Source: Bifidobacteriaceae bacterium UBA2724 (GTDB taxonomy: Bacteria; Actinomycetota; Actinomycetes; Actinomycetales; Bifidobacteriaceae). Taken from it: 64,000 nt of DNA. The stretch lies in assembly GCA_002353815.1 (NCBI GenBank), contig DEKK01000012.1:1-64000 (forward strand), written 5' to 3'. The notes under the pieces are model-generated. The model ran no database searches and was not told where the DNA came from. It saw only the letters and a program-made list of their open reading frames with translations. Each line of letters opens with the position of its first letter. Positions within the stretch are counted from its first letter, which is position 1. The position numbers were made by a program, and so were the translations under genes. Positions 36,859-46,135 of this stretch are shown here, one piece after another.

Positions 36859-37740
36859 ATGCCACAGAACCCCAGCCTGAAGACACGCACAGGCGGCCGC
36901 CGATCCGCGGCGCTGAAAGCGGCCTTCCCCCTCACGATTCCCGTACTCGCGGGATATGTTTTCACCGGCATCACATACGGCCTGCTCATGGTATCGAGCG
37001 GATTCCCCATCTGGCTTTCGACACTGAACGCGCTGATCATCTACACCGGTTCGCTGGAATTCCTGCTCGTGGCCATGCTTCTGTCGGCCTTCAACCCCGT
37101 GTCGGCGCTCGTCACGGCGCTCATGGTGGGGTCGCGCCACATCTTCTACGGCATCTCGATGCTCGGCCGCTACCGCAACGTGGGACGCAAGAAGTTCTAT
37201 CTCATCTACGCCACAACCGACGAGACGTTCGCCGTCAACTACTCGGCGCAGATCCCGGCGGGCATCGACCGCGGCTGGTTCTACTTCTGGGTGTCGCTTC
37301 TCGACCAGGCGTACTGGACCGTCGGCGCGACGGTCGGATCGGTGTGCGGCTCCTTCGTCACGTTCGACACCAGGGGACTGGACTTCGTGCTCACCACGAT
37401 GTTCATGGTGATTTTCGTCAACCAGTGGCTCGTGGACTCCGACGCCGCCAGGAAAGTCAACATCTACGGGTTCCTCCGGTCGCACATCAGCGAAATCGTC
37501 GGCGTGGCGAGCTCCCTGGCATGCCTTGCGATCTTCGGTCCGGACGATTTCATCGTGCCCAGCCTGGTGCTCATCCTCATCGTGCTCACGATCTTCCGCT
37601 CGCGCATCGCCGCCACGTTGCCGAGCCATGTGGTCCGGCCGGCGGACGAAACCCACGTGGCGGATGACGAAGACGGGACGGGGCGCGCCCCCGCCGCTGC
37701 ACAGGGCACGGCCGAATTGGCCAAGGAGGGATCGCGATGA
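36859..37740 (+). CDS. azlC: AzlC-family branched-chain amino-acid exporter, large subunit
   Basis: This 293-residue membrane protein has seven or eight predicted helices and the AzlC features FPLTIPVLAGYVFTGITYG and SRHIFYGISMLGRY. With AzlD it forms an exporter for branched-chain and related amino acids. A 45-residue Ala/Asp-rich hydrophilic tail follows the last helix. ATG 36859 matches the usual N-terminus; AAGGA lies 14 nt upstream. The stop overlaps azlD by ATGA. Confidence 0.88.
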   Translation: MPQNPSLKTRTGGRRSAALKAAFPLTIPVLAGYVFTGITYGLLMVSSGFPIWLSTLNALIIYTGSLEFLLVAMLLSAFNPVSALVTALMVGSRHIFYGISMLGRYRNVGRKKFYLIYATTDETFAVNYSAQIPAGIDRGWFYFWVSLLDQAYWTVGATVGSVCGSFVTFDTRGLDFVLTTMFMVIFVNQWLVDSDAARKVNIYGFLRSHISEIVGVASSLACLAIFGPDDFIVPSLVLILIVLTIFRSRIAATLPSHVVRPADETHVADDEDGTGRAPAAAQGTAELAKEGSR

Positions 37741-38075
37741 CAATGACACCCCTGCAGATGGGCATCACCATCGCCATGTGCGTGATCGGCACGGTGGCCA
37801 CCAGATTCCTGCCCTACGTGATTTTCCGCGGGAACAAGCCGATTCCCACATACGTGCAATACCTCGGCAATGTGCTGGGGCCGGCAGTGTTCGGACTGCT
37901 CATCGTGTATTGCCTGCGCAACGTCAACCTGTTCGCGTGGCCGTATGGGATCCCCGAAGCCATCGCGCTGTTCGTCGTCTCGATCACGTATGTATGGAAA
38001 CGCAACATGATGATCTCCATGGCGGCGGGCACCGTGCTCTACATGGTGCTCGTCCAGACCGTTTTCACCGCCTGA
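37737..38075 (+). CDS. azlD: AzlD-family exporter, small subunit
   Basis: This 112-residue protein has four predicted transmembrane helices and the AzlD opening ITIAMCVIGTVATRFLPYVIF. It starts at ATG 37737, overlapping the azlC stop, so both subunits are made in step. In the known AzlCD/BrnFE systems both parts are needed for export. Confidence 0.88.
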   Translation: MTMTPLQMGITIAMCVIGTVATRFLPYVIFRGNKPIPTYVQYLGNVLGPAVFGLLIVYCLRNVNLFAWPYGIPEAIALFVVSITYVWKRNMMISMAAGTVLYMVLVQTVFTA

Positions 38076-38200
38076 CCGCCTGGTGCCCCGTCGGCGCCGT
38101 CGTCGTTCGAGACCATCGTCGACGACACCATCGAATCCGGTGACATGCGACCGGTCACCATAAACTCAGCAGACGCCTGCCGGCGCCTATGATGGACGCC

Positions 38201-38908
38201 ATGAGAGAGAAGAAACGCAGCACCCGCATCGCCGTGGGCGCCATCGCCGTCGTCGTGGCGCTGGCGCTCGCCGCCGCAGGCATCGGCGCGGCAATCTTCG
38301 GATCGCGCACGCCAGCCGTCGCCCCGGCAACGCAGGGAGGCTCCGCTTCCGAATCGACATACGCCAGCGAGGCCATCCCCCAGTTCCACAGCAGCCACGA
38401 CGAGGACGGCGACGGCATCGACGACCAACAGGACATGCTGGACGGCGTGCGCGCATACATCGCGACGAAGCCGCGTTACGGCAGCAAGTACTATGCGGGC
38501 GGATACCCCGATGACGGCTACGGCGTGTGCACGGACTTGATCGCGGCAGGCATGAAGGCCGCAGGATACGACCTTCGGCAGGAGGTGGCGGACGACATCG
38601 CCGCGCACCCCGGCGATTACGACATCGCGACGCCGGACGCCAACATCGACTACCGCCGCGTGCCGAACCTCAAGGTGTTCTTCGCTCACACCGCCGTCGC
38701 CCTCACCACGGACACCGCCGACATCGAGCAATGGCAGGGCGGCGACATCGTCATCTTCGACAACCACATCGCGGTCGTCTCAGACAAACGCGACGCCGAC
38801 GGCGTGCCATACATCATCCACCACTACAGCGCCGACCAGGCATCGTATGAGGAAGACGCGCTGCGCAACTGGGGCGCCATCAACGGCCACTACCGCATCA
38901 GTGAGTAA
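38201..38908 (+). CDS. DUF1287-family exported or anchored protein
   Basis: This 235-residue protein has a basic N-terminus and a transmembrane/signal segment at about residues 12-35, then a Ser/Ala-rich linker and a DUF1287 domain. The papain-like-fold signature is visible: YGVCTDLIAAG with a candidate catalytic cysteine, then GGDIVIFDNHIAVVSD with a histidine, and IHHYS. Family members are extracytoplasmic and presumed cell-wall enzymes, but the activity is not established to my knowledge. I choose ATG 38201 because a TATGAT -10 box (38188-38193) ends seven bases before it, which fits leaderless transcription; an ATG at 38189 overlaps that box. Confidence 0.78.
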   Translation: MREKKRSTRIAVGAIAVVVALALAAAGIGAAIFGSRTPAVAPATQGGSASESTYASEAIPQFHSSHDEDGDGIDDQQDMLDGVRAYIATKPRYGSKYYAGGYPDDGYGVCTDLIAAGMKAAGYDLRQEVADDIAAHPGDYDIATPDANIDYRRVPNLKVFFAHTAVALTTDTADIEQWQGGDIVIFDNHIAVVSDKRDADGVPYIIHHYSADQASYEEDALRNWGAINGHYRISE

Positions 38909-39066
38909 ACCGATTCGCCGGTCGAAGGACGGAACGCGACATGCCCCGGTCTGCAACGTCCGGACAGACATCGGCCTAAAACAGCGAAAAGTCTGAGGAC
39001 GGCACCGACTTTGCCATATGGCTGGCATGAGCGCCCACCCCACCGAAGCCGCGTCAGTCACGCCGT

Positions 39067-39092
39067 GGAACCTAGGTTCCGCAAACGGAACC
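39067..39092. promoter_or_regulatory. GGAACC palindromic operator upstream of the MATE gene
   Basis: GGAACCTAGGTTCC (39067-39080) is a perfect 14-bp palindrome. A third half-site, GGAACC, follows at 39087-39092, so GGTTCC-GCAAAC-GGAACC forms a second dyad. It is about 60-85 bp before the exporter start, an expected place for a MarR- or TetR-type repressor. Confidence 0.65.
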
Positions 39093-39151
39093 CCATAGCG
39101 GACCCCACCGGCGCATTGCCCATAAGAATATGGAATACCATGGAGCATGCT

Positions 39152-40747
39152 ATGACAACACACCCCACATCCCCCGCGTCCGAAAGCCCCGATTCCCCCC
39201 AAAACAGCGCCGCAACCGCTGGCGGCGCCATCGACAGCGCGCAGTTCCGCCGCGAGCTGCGCCGCATCGCGCTGCCCGTCACTCTCCAGTACCTCCTCCA
39301 GTCGTCGTTCAGCGTCGTCGACCAGATCATGATCGGACAGCTGGGCACCGTGAGCGTGGCGGCGATCGGCATCGCGGCGAGCTTCGTGGGGCTCTACAAC
39401 ACGCTTGTGTTCTCCGTGGCCGGCGCGGCAAGCATCATCATGGCGCAGTCGACCGCCAGGGGCGACGCAAGGCAATCGGGCAAGGCGTTCTACACGAGCC
39501 TCTCCGTCATGAGCGCGCTGGCGCTGGTGTTCGCGACGCTGTGCATCGCCATGCCGGCACGCATCATGGGGCTGTATTCCACCGACCCGGCGACGATCGC
39601 CGCGGCCGCCCCCTACATCCGCATCTACGCCTTGGGATTCATACCCCAGGTGGTGGAGAACATCATCGCCGTGTATCTGCGGTGCACTGATGCCGCCAAG
39701 GTGCCGCTCTACGCCGGAATCGGCGCGGCGGTGACGAACACGGCGCTCAACTTCGTCCTGATCTTCGGCACTCCGGTCACGCCCGCCTACGGCGTGCAGG
39801 GCGCGGCATGGGCGTCCATGGTCTCGCAATGCGTGGCATGCGCCGTCGTCCTGTGGTACTTCGTGGGCAAACGCAACGCGGGGCGGGTCACAATGGATGC
39901 GACCGCGAGCGCAGGCCACGGAATCGCCGGCACGGAGCCAGGGGCCGCCGCCGAACCAGCCAACGCCGCGGATGCGAACGGCTCCACTGCAGCCGATGGA
40001 TCGACTGCAGCCGACCGGGCCGCCTCGGGACCCGCCGCCTCCGACCCCATAGAAACCACGCACGCGGACTGGGGCCTCGTCCCGGCGCTGTATCGCACGC
40101 GCGGCGACCTGCGCATGTTCGGTTCGGTGCTTGCCCCCATGGTGGCGGGGGACTTCCTCTGGCAGCTGGGCAACAACGTGTATGCCTCGGTCTACGGGCA
40201 CCTGAGCACGAACGCCATGGCCGCCATGACCCTCATCAACCCCATGACCACGCTGGTGTTCGGCGCCCTGGCCGGCCTGGCGCAGGCGGCGCTGCTCATG
40301 GTGGGCCACAAGCTGGGCGAAGGCGACGAACGCGGCGCCTACGCGACCTCCTGCCGCCTGCTGCGCGATGGTTTCGTCGCGGCAATCGCCATCGCCGTCA
40401 TCGTGGTGCTGCTGCGCGGCGCATACGTGCAGATCTTCCAGGTGGACGACGCCGTGCGCGACATCACCCAGCAGATCCTCGTCGTATTCGCCATCATGTT
40501 CCCGCTGCGCGTAGTCAACATGATCATGAGCAGCGGCGTGCTGCGCAGCGGCGGCAAAACCAGCTACATCATGGCCATCAGCCTGCTGGGCACGTGGTGC
40601 GTGGGCGTACCGCTGTCCCTGATCTCCGGGTTCGCGCTCCACTGGTCGGTCGTCGGCGTCTACGCCATGGTCTCTCAGGAGGAAACCGCGAAGACACTCA
40701 TCTCGCTGCCTCTGTTCCGTTCCCGCAAATGGATGCGCCAGCTGTGA
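39152..40747 (+). CDS. MATE-family multidrug efflux transporter
   Basis: This 531-residue transporter has the two six-helix halves of the MATE fold: LQYLLQSSFSVVDQIMIGQLG in the first helix and PMVAGDFLWQLGNNVYASVYG at the start of the second half. Such proteins export drugs using Na+ or H+. A 60-residue Ala/Ser/Thr/Asp-rich linker between the halves (about residues 255-310) is much longer than usual. The ATG at 39152 is favoured by GGAG six bases upstream over ATG 39140. The palindromic operator upstream suggests repressor control. Confidence 0.87.
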   Translation: MTTHPTSPASESPDSPQNSAATAGGAIDSAQFRRELRRIALPVTLQYLLQSSFSVVDQIMIGQLGTVSVAAIGIAASFVGLYNTLVFSVAGAASIIMAQSTARGDARQSGKAFYTSLSVMSALALVFATLCIAMPARIMGLYSTDPATIAAAAPYIRIYALGFIPQVVENIIAVYLRCTDAAKVPLYAGIGAAVTNTALNFVLIFGTPVTPAYGVQGAAWASMVSQCVACAVVLWYFVGKRNAGRVTMDATASAGHGIAGTEPGAAAEPANAADANGSTAADGSTAADRAASGPAASDPIETTHADWGLVPALYRTRGDLRMFGSVLAPMVAGDFLWQLGNNVYASVYGHLSTNAMAAMTLINPMTTLVFGALAGLAQAALLMVGHKLGEGDERGAYATSCRLLRDGFVAAIAIAVIVVLLRGAYVQIFQVDDAVRDITQQILVVFAIMFPLRVVNMIMSSGVLRSGGKTSYIMAISLLGTWCVGVPLSLISGFALHWSVVGVYAMVSQEETAKTLISLPLFRSRKWMRQL

Positions 40748-40853
40748 CGGACGCCGTCGTCTGACGCCGCCCCGCCGCCGACGCGGCGGCGTCCCGCCCC
40801 GTCCTTATGCCGACGTCTGCGCCGTTGTTCCCCCGTGTTGGCATAATGAGCGC

Positions 40854-41600
40854 ATGACCAACAACACACTAAGCCTTAATTCATCCGTTGTGGTCGCCGG
40901 CCCTGGCGTGCATATGCCCGCCGCTGTCTTCTGGGACATGGACGGCACCCTCATCAATTCCGAAGTCTATTGGGCCGCCGGCGAGCAGTACGTCATCGAG
41001 AAGCATGGCGGCACCTTCAGCACCGACGTCCCGCTGCGCGCACGCGGCCAGTCCACTCCGAAGCTGCTTGAGATCCTTCAGGAGTACATCCCCGAGCACA
41101 TCGATTCGGAAGTGCTGCGCTCCGAGATCATCGGCTATGTCATCGACCGCGAGCGCGAGAAGCCGTGCTGGGCGACCGGCGCCGTGGAGCTGCTCGGCAA
41201 GCTCGCCGAGGCCGGCGTGCCGAACGTGATCGTCTCCGCCTCACCGCGCGCCATGGTGAGCAACATGGTCGAGCAGGCCCCCGAAGGCTCCTTCGTCGGC
41301 TATGTGTGCGGCGAAGACGGCCTGGCTCCCAAGCCGTCGCCCGCCCCGTACCTGCGCGCCGCCGAAATCGTGGGCGCCGATCCCGCCGACTGCCTGGTGT
41401 TCGAGGACTCCCCCGTGGGCCTCGAATCCGGTGGCGCGGCCGGCTGCACCGTGGTCGCCATCACCGGCTTCACGCCGGAACAGGTCGTGTTCGACGGTCC
41501 GCAGGTCACGAACATCAAGGATTACGTGGGGCTGGAACTCGACGACGTCGCCAACTTCATGGAGCTCGGCTCTGTCATGAACTCCGACCTTTCCGAGTGA
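40854..41600 (+). CDS. HAD-superfamily (IA) phosphatase/phosphoglucomutase-like
   Basis: This 248-residue HAD hydrolase has motif I FWDMDGTLINS (nucleophile Asp near residue 28), motif II VIVSASPR, and motif III/IV KPSPAPYLRAA and CLVFEDSPVG. It belongs to the beta-phosphoglucomutase-like subgroup, whose substrates are small phosphorylated metabolites; the exact one is unknown. The CATAAT box at 40842-40847 ends six bases before ATG 40854 and there is no ribosome site, so the mRNA is probably leaderless. A strong terminator follows. Confidence 0.85.
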   Translation: MTNNTLSLNSSVVVAGPGVHMPAAVFWDMDGTLINSEVYWAAGEQYVIEKHGGTFSTDVPLRARGQSTPKLLEILQEYIPEHIDSEVLRSEIIGYVIDREREKPCWATGAVELLGKLAEAGVPNVIVSASPRAMVSNMVEQAPEGSFVGYVCGEDGLAPKPSPAPYLRAAEIVGADPADCLVFEDSPVGLESGGAAGCTVVAITGFTPEQVVFDGPQVTNIKDYVGLELDDVANFMELGSVMNSDLSE

Positions 41601-41624
41601 TCGGATTCCGTCCAGGAACTTAAC

Positions 41625-41662
41625 GGGTGTGCGTGCACCGAGGGTGCGCGCACGCCCTTTTT
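41625..41662 (+). terminator. Terminator after the HAD gene
   Basis: A 15-bp stem with two G-U pairs (41625-41639 with 41643-41657) and a 3-nt loop is followed by five T. Confidence 0.92.
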
Positions 41663-42289
41663 CATGCGACTTGAACGGCGCCAAGCCCCACGGTCAGATA
41701 CTGCCATCGCAAACGGCGCGACGGCCTGGCGTGTTTGCGAACCATCCTCGCCTCTGGGCATCGGCCAACCGCCGGACGCCCCTGTGCGCTTGAGGAGGCG
41801 GCGCAAAACAACGGTGCGCCGCTGCAGGGCCACACGGGGCTCCTGCGACGCGTCGCTTCACGACCTCTCCAATGCGCGCCCCGTATCCGCCGCGTCATGT
41901 CCCGCGCCCGCCAAACGGCGATGCACCGCGCACCGCAGGGGGCCGCACACCGCGAGGCGCGCTCCTCGCGGCGACTTCCCGACGCACCGTGTCGAAGGCG
42001 GCGGTGAACGCATCGGACATCCATGACGCGCCGCCTCCTTGCCGACCGCCCCTCCGTCGACCTCCGCTTTCACGTGACTGCGCAGACTGCAGCGCGGAAG
42101 CGTCCGCTCGCCTCCCCGTCAGGTCCTTCATCCCTCAGCTGACGGCAGCTGACGCCGGCCCCGGTCGCGTAACGGCGCGGCGCCCCTCCGTCACGGCGTC
42201 GCCACGATGTCACGGAGACGCCCCGGCGCGCGGCTCCGTCGGAATCCATCCGCACCGCACGCCGTGCGGAACGTCGAGGCGTTGCCCCG
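41663..42289. other. 627-bp interval without a supportable gene
   Basis: Open frames exist on both strands, but all are Arg/Pro/Ser/Ala-rich low-complexity translations with no ribosome site and no family resemblance. I see no RNA gene, repeat or mobile element in it. Confidence 0.55.
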
Positions 42290-43240
42290 TCAGCGCTTCC
42301 TTTTGCTTTTCTGATGCCGCTGCTGCTCGGCGTGGCGTTCCCGCGCCTGCTCGATGAGCTCGTCCTCCGTGGCTTCGTCGTGGGCCTTGAGCCATTGCAT
42401 TCCCGCGACGATGACGAATCCGACGATGCAGCCGACGATGTTGACCGTGCCGATGCTCATCGCGGGCTGGGGATTGTCAAACGTCGTCGGCCCCATCCAG
42501 ATCGCGTAGAGCGAACCGACCATCATGCCCAGCACGCAATACATCGTCTGCGGGCGGAACCACTCCAGGCTGCGGCGGATGAGCTTCACCACGCTCAGCG
42601 CCCCGATCACCGCTCCGAGTGCCAGGGACAGGAGCATGGGCACGCTTGCTAAATCGAGTCCGAGAATGCGCCGCATCGCCGTCATGACGGGCAGATACAC
42701 GCCGCAGATGAGCAGGATGGTGGACCCTGAGATGCCCGGCAGGAACATGGCCGAGATGGCCGCGGCGCCGATGAGCAGCAGCCGCAGCGCACCACCCAGG
42801 TCGAACGCCGAGAGGTCCATGGACGCGCTGTCGCCCAAGGTCGACAGGCAGGTGATGCCGACGACGAGCGCACATCCGAGGATTCCGAAGAAAACGCCCG
42901 GCATGGGTTTGCTCAGGCTGTCCTGCTCCTCGAGGATGACGACCGGGATTCCGCCCAGCACGAATCCGAGGAACACGGAACTCACGACATAGATATGGCT
43001 TTCGAAAAGCGCCGACAGCACGACGACCGCGAGCGCCATGCCGATGATCCAGCCGCATCCCAGCCGCAGCAGGAAGCGCACAGCGGCCTTGCGTTCCTTA
43101 TGCGTGCCGAACAACAGATTGTGTATGGAGCCGATGAACGTGTCGTAGAAGCCGAGAAGAAAGGCGACGGTGCCGCCGGAGACGCCGGGCACGCTGTCGG
43201 CCAGGGCCATGCAGAATCCTCGGATTGCAGTGATGAGCAC
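42290..43240 (-). CDS. popT: DUF368 protein, PopT-like undecaprenyl-phosphate translocase
   Basis: This 316-residue membrane protein has eight or more helices. The DUF368 signatures are clear: ALADSVPGVSGGTVAFLLGFYD near the N-terminus and AMFLPGISGSTILLICGVY in the middle, which form the inverted repeat of the family. DUF368 proteins (PopT) were shown in other bacteria to return undecaprenyl phosphate across the membrane for wall synthesis; applying that here is inference. The basic QRHQKSKRKR tail is cytoplasmic. The start is GTG 43240 with AGGAGG six bases upstream. Confidence 0.85.
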   Translation of the reverse strand: MLITAIRGFCMALADSVPGVSGGTVAFLLGFYDTFIGSIHNLLFGTHKERKAAVRFLLRLGCGWIIGMALAVVVLSALFESHIYVVSSVFLGFVLGGIPVVILEEQDSLSKPMPGVFFGILGCALVVGITCLSTLGDSASMDLSAFDLGGALRLLLIGAAAISAMFLPGISGSTILLICGVYLPVMTAMRRILGLDLASVPMLLSLALGAVIGALSVVKLIRRSLEWFRPQTMYCVLGMMVGSLYAIWMGPTTFDNPQPAMSIGTVNIVGCIVGFVIVAGMQWLKAHDEATEDELIEQARERHAEQQRHQKSKRKR

Positions 43241-43582
43241 GGGGTACCTCCTGTATGCGTCCTGTGCGCGGTGTGCTCCGCCCACGATGCAGTCCAGATT
43301 AACGGGGCGCGGCAGTGGCATGGCTGGGCCGCGGCATTTCTGCACAAGCCGTTCATTCGGCGCCCCGTTTGCGATTGCATCCCACGGCCCTTGCTCTGGG
43401 CGGCGCCCGTCGCGGAGGTCCGGCAGACGCCGTCCATCCCAGACCGCACCTGCCCGGTGTCGTCCGTGGTAACGCGGCGGTTGCCCAGGTGCGCCTATCA
43501 TGAAGCAATACAACAGAGCCATGGACCGGCCAGCGCACCAGGCCGAGCGGCGCAGCCACGGCCACGGACGAAGGAGATCACC
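43241..43582. other. Divergent promoter region between popT and the Nim-like gene
   Basis: This 342-bp gap separates two divergent genes. A TATCAT box at 43496-43501 is a plausible -10 for the rightward gene, and TAATCT on the minus strand near 43303 for popT. I see no gene here. Confidence 0.4.
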
Positions 43583-44134
43583 ATGTTCCCTGCAATGCGA
43601 CGGATCCGTCAGCAGATCCCCGACGACGAAGCCATCGCGGTGCTCAAGCGCGGCGAGGACGGCGTGCTGGCGCTCTCCGGCCCCGACGGCTACCCGTATG
43701 CGGTACCCGTCAATTACGTCTACGATGGCTCCGCCCATGACCGCGGCCGCCTCATCTTTCACGGCGCCCTCACCGGCCACCGCATGGACTGCATCGCCCA
43801 CAACCCGAAGGCATCGTTCTGCGTGGTGGGCTGCAACACGGTGCTTCCGGCGGATTTCTCCACCGAATACGTGAGCGTCATCTGCTTCGGCACGATCCGC
43901 GTGATCGACGATGACGCGGCCAAGCGCCAGGCGGCGGAAACGCTCGGCGCGCATTTCTCCCCCGACAGCGTGGGCCAGGCCCTCGACGAGGAGATCGCCT
44001 CGACGTGGCGCCGCCTGTGCATGTACGAGATGGTTATCGAGCATATGACGGGCAAGGAGTCGAAAAGCGCCATGAAACGCCGCATTGCCGCTGCCCGCGC
44101 GGCAGCGGAAGGTCCGGAGCCCGACGCGGCGTAG
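43583..44134 (+). CDS. Nim/pyridoxamine 5'-phosphate oxidase-like flavoprotein
   Basis: This 183-residue protein has a split-barrel FMN-binding fold of the NimA/PNPOx-like family: GVLALSGPDGYPYAVPVNYVY, then LIFHGALTGHRMDCI and FCVVG, followed by an SVICFGTIR strand. Nim proteins reduce nitro compounds and are linked to metronidazole tolerance; housekeeping relatives have unknown substrates. ATG 43583 has AAGGAG six bases upstream. The last 25 residues are basic then acidic and are not part of the fold. Confidence 0.83.
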   Translation: MFPAMRRIRQQIPDDEAIAVLKRGEDGVLALSGPDGYPYAVPVNYVYDGSAHDRGRLIFHGALTGHRMDCIAHNPKASFCVVGCNTVLPADFSTEYVSVICFGTIRVIDDDAAKRQAAETLGAHFSPDSVGQALDEEIASTWRRLCMYEMVIEHMTGKESKSAMKRRIAAARAAAEGPEPDAA

Positions 44135-44323
44135 GCGGCATCATCTCGCCGCCGAGTGATCTCGGAGCCGGCGCGCGGGCGCATATGACGCGGACGTCTG
44201 CACGTCGGCAGGTTCGCTCCCACGCCAGTGTCCCGGCGGACAGCCTAGTATGGGGATTTGGCCGGCGACCAGGACCGACGCATCCGCCGGGCGTCGCCAG
44301 GCCGACTCAAGGAGACCGACACC

Positions 44324-45016
44324 ATGACCGACTTCGACCACGACGCAAGCACTTCCGACCCCGCCGCGACCGCGAACGACGGCACCGCTTCCGAGACCGG
44401 CAGCATCTACGGCGAGTACGCGGACTTCCTGCCCCGCGTCATGGGCATGGTGGTGGACCGCATCGAGGATTTCGACCGCAGCGTGCGCGAACGCACCGGC
44501 GAAGGCGCCTACGAGCATTTCAACCATCGCATCAAGGACGAAGCGAGCATGCGCGAGAAATGCGACCGCAAGGGACTGCCGCAGACCCCGTATTCAGCGC
44601 TTCATGACATCCACGACGCCATCGGCTGCCGCATCGTGTGCAGCTTCGTCGACGACGTCTACGCCCTCGCCTCGCACCTGGAGTCCCAGCCGGAGTTCAC
44701 GGTGCTGGAGACGAAGGACTATGTGCGCCACCCCAAGCCCAACGGGTATCGCAGCTATCACATGATCATCTCCGTCACCACGCCGTTCCCCGACGTGACC
44801 GGCACGACGCCGGGCCACTACCCCGTAGAGATCCAGCTGCGCACGATTGCCATGGATTCATGGGCGGCGCTCGAGCACCAGGTGAAATACAAGAAGGACC
44901 TGGGCAATGCGAACGTCGAGATTGTCACGCAGGAGCTCAAGCGCTGCGCCGACGAACTGGCGTCCTGCGACCTGCAGATGCAGACGATCCGCAATCTCAT
45001 CAACGAAAACAAGTGA
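44324..45016 (+). CDS. Small alarmone synthetase ((p)ppGpp synthetase, RelQ-like)
   Basis: This 230-residue protein contains only the RelA/SpoT synthetase domain. Visible motifs are GCRIVCSFVDDVYALA, HPKPNGYRSYHMII and PVEIQLRTIAMDSWAALEHQVKYK, including the EIQxRT signature; there is no HD hydrolase and no TGS/ACT region. It should make (p)ppGpp from GTP/GDP and ATP independently of ribosome-bound Rel. ATG 44324 has AAGGAG nine bases upstream. It is followed after 283 bp by the small ORF and two-component genes on the same strand. Confidence 0.9.
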   Translation: MTDFDHDASTSDPAATANDGTASETGSIYGEYADFLPRVMGMVVDRIEDFDRSVRERTGEGAYEHFNHRIKDEASMREKCDRKGLPQTPYSALHDIHDAIGCRIVCSFVDDVYALASHLESQPEFTVLETKDYVRHPKPNGYRSYHMIISVTTPFPDVTGTTPGHYPVEIQLRTIAMDSWAALEHQVKYKKDLGNANVEIVTQELKRCADELASCDLQMQTIRNLINENK

Positions 45017-45299
45017 CCCGCACGGGGAGCTGTTGCGCGCCCCGTTCTCCCGACACGCCGGGACGCACCGCTCCGCACCTGGGACTTCCCCGCCTGCACC
45101 TCGCCGTCCGACCGTCCGCCCCGTTCTCCCGACACGCCGCAACACGCCGCTTCGTGCCCCACCCATCAGCTCTCCTCCCCGCTCCACAGGCGCGGCACCG
45201 TTCTCACCGTCCATCCGCCCCGGTCCACGGAAGCGCCCCGTCCGCACCGCCCGCGCGCCCCCATGCGGCCCGTCACCAGCTGGCAAAGGAGGAGTATCA

Positions 45300-45410
45300 G
45301 TGGAAATCGAGAGAATTCCTAGCGAAACACCACGTTCGTTCCGTAAAGTCGATACCAGACGGAAAATCCGACAGAATTATCCATTTGCGACTCCCAAGGA
45401 GGGATCATGA
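45300..45410 (+). CDS. 36-residue small protein coupled to the response regulator gene
   Basis: A near-perfect ribosome site, AAAGGAGG at 45286-45293, sits six bases before GTG 45300. This opens a frame of 36 codons whose TGA (45408-45410) overlaps the response regulator's ATG at 45407. The product begins VEIERIPSETPRSFRK and continues with TRRKIRQNYPFATPKEGS: strongly basic, no membrane segment. The end of the ORF encodes the regulator's own ribosome site (AAGGAGG as PKEGS). The stretch is less GC-rich than the DNA before it. It could be a coupling leader peptide or a small regulator of the two-component system. I recognise no family. Confidence 0.6.
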   Translation: MEIERIPSETPRSFRKVDTRRKIRQNYPFATPKEGS

Positions 45411-46078
45411 AAGTTCTCATCGCCGAGGACGAACGTGAGCTTGCCCGCGCGGAATCCACCATCCTCTCCATGAACGGCTATGACGTCGATGTGGCCAGCG
45501 ATGGCGTGGAAGCAGTCGAGGCGACGGAGAAATCACCGTACGACATCATCGTGCTCGATGTGATGATGCCGCGCATGGACGGCATTGAGGCGCTCAAACG
45601 CATCCGCGCCACCGGCAACACGGCGCCGGTCATCATGCTCACCGCGAAATCCGAGGTGGACGACCGCATCAACGGCCTCGACGCCGGCGCCGACGACTAC
45701 CTGACCAAGCCATTCGCCATGAAGGAACTGCTCGCGCGCATCCGCTCGCAGGCACGCCGCGCCGGCGCATACACGCCGTCGGTGCTGAACTTCGGCAACC
45801 TCAAGCTCAACGTGGGCGAGCAGCAGATCAGCAACGAATCCACCATGCGCCTTTCGTCGCGCGAAACGAAGCTGCTGGAATACCTCATGCTCAACGCGAA
45901 CCATCCGTTGACGACGCGGCAGATTTTCGAACACGTGTGGCAGGACGACCCCGACGCATCCGAGGAGCTCGTCTACGTCTACGTCTCGTATCTGCGCGAC
46001 AAACTGCGCTCCGTCACCGACACCGTCACCATCGACGGCGAGCGCGGCGGCAGCTACCAGCTTGTCAGCACGCGATAG
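45407..46078 (+). CDS. OmpR-family response regulator
   Basis: This 223-residue regulator has a receiver domain with D7/D8-type acidic residues (AEDE), phospho-acceptor D51 in VLDVMMPRMDG, T79 and the conserved lysine in KPF. A winged-helix DNA-binding domain at about residues 125-220 ends RGGSYQLVST. It is paired with the histidine kinase just downstream. AAGGAGGG precedes ATG 45407 at ideal spacing, and the start overlaps the 36-residue ORF. Confidence 0.93.
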   Translation: MKVLIAEDERELARAESTILSMNGYDVDVASDGVEAVEATEKSPYDIIVLDVMMPRMDGIEALKRIRATGNTAPVIMLTAKSEVDDRINGLDAGADDYLTKPFAMKELLARIRSQARRAGAYTPSVLNFGNLKLNVGEQQISNESTMRLSSRETKLLEYLMLNANHPLTTRQIFEHVWQDDPDASEELVYVYVSYLRDKLRSVTDTVTIDGERGGSYQLVSTR

Positions 46079-46135
46079 CCCCGGATGCAGCCCCATCACC
46101 GGAACCATCCATCCACCACCACGGACAGCGGTCAC

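Noticed and set aside
35206..37749. An 847-codon open frame antisense to the APC permease and azlC
   Set aside because: It spans two genuine genes and their terminator; the translation is His/Asp/Arg/Glu-rich, typical of GC-rich antisense frames.
41664..42357. Several overlapping open frames of 60-160 codons between the HAD and popT genes
   Set aside because: Low-complexity translations on both strands, no ribosome sites, no matches; treated as non-coding.
45039..45139. A 22-bp direct repeat with 57 bp between copies, considered as a CRISPR fragment
   Set aside because: Only two copies, no palindromic repeat structure, no cas gene; more likely a chance or slippage duplication in a GC-rich gap.
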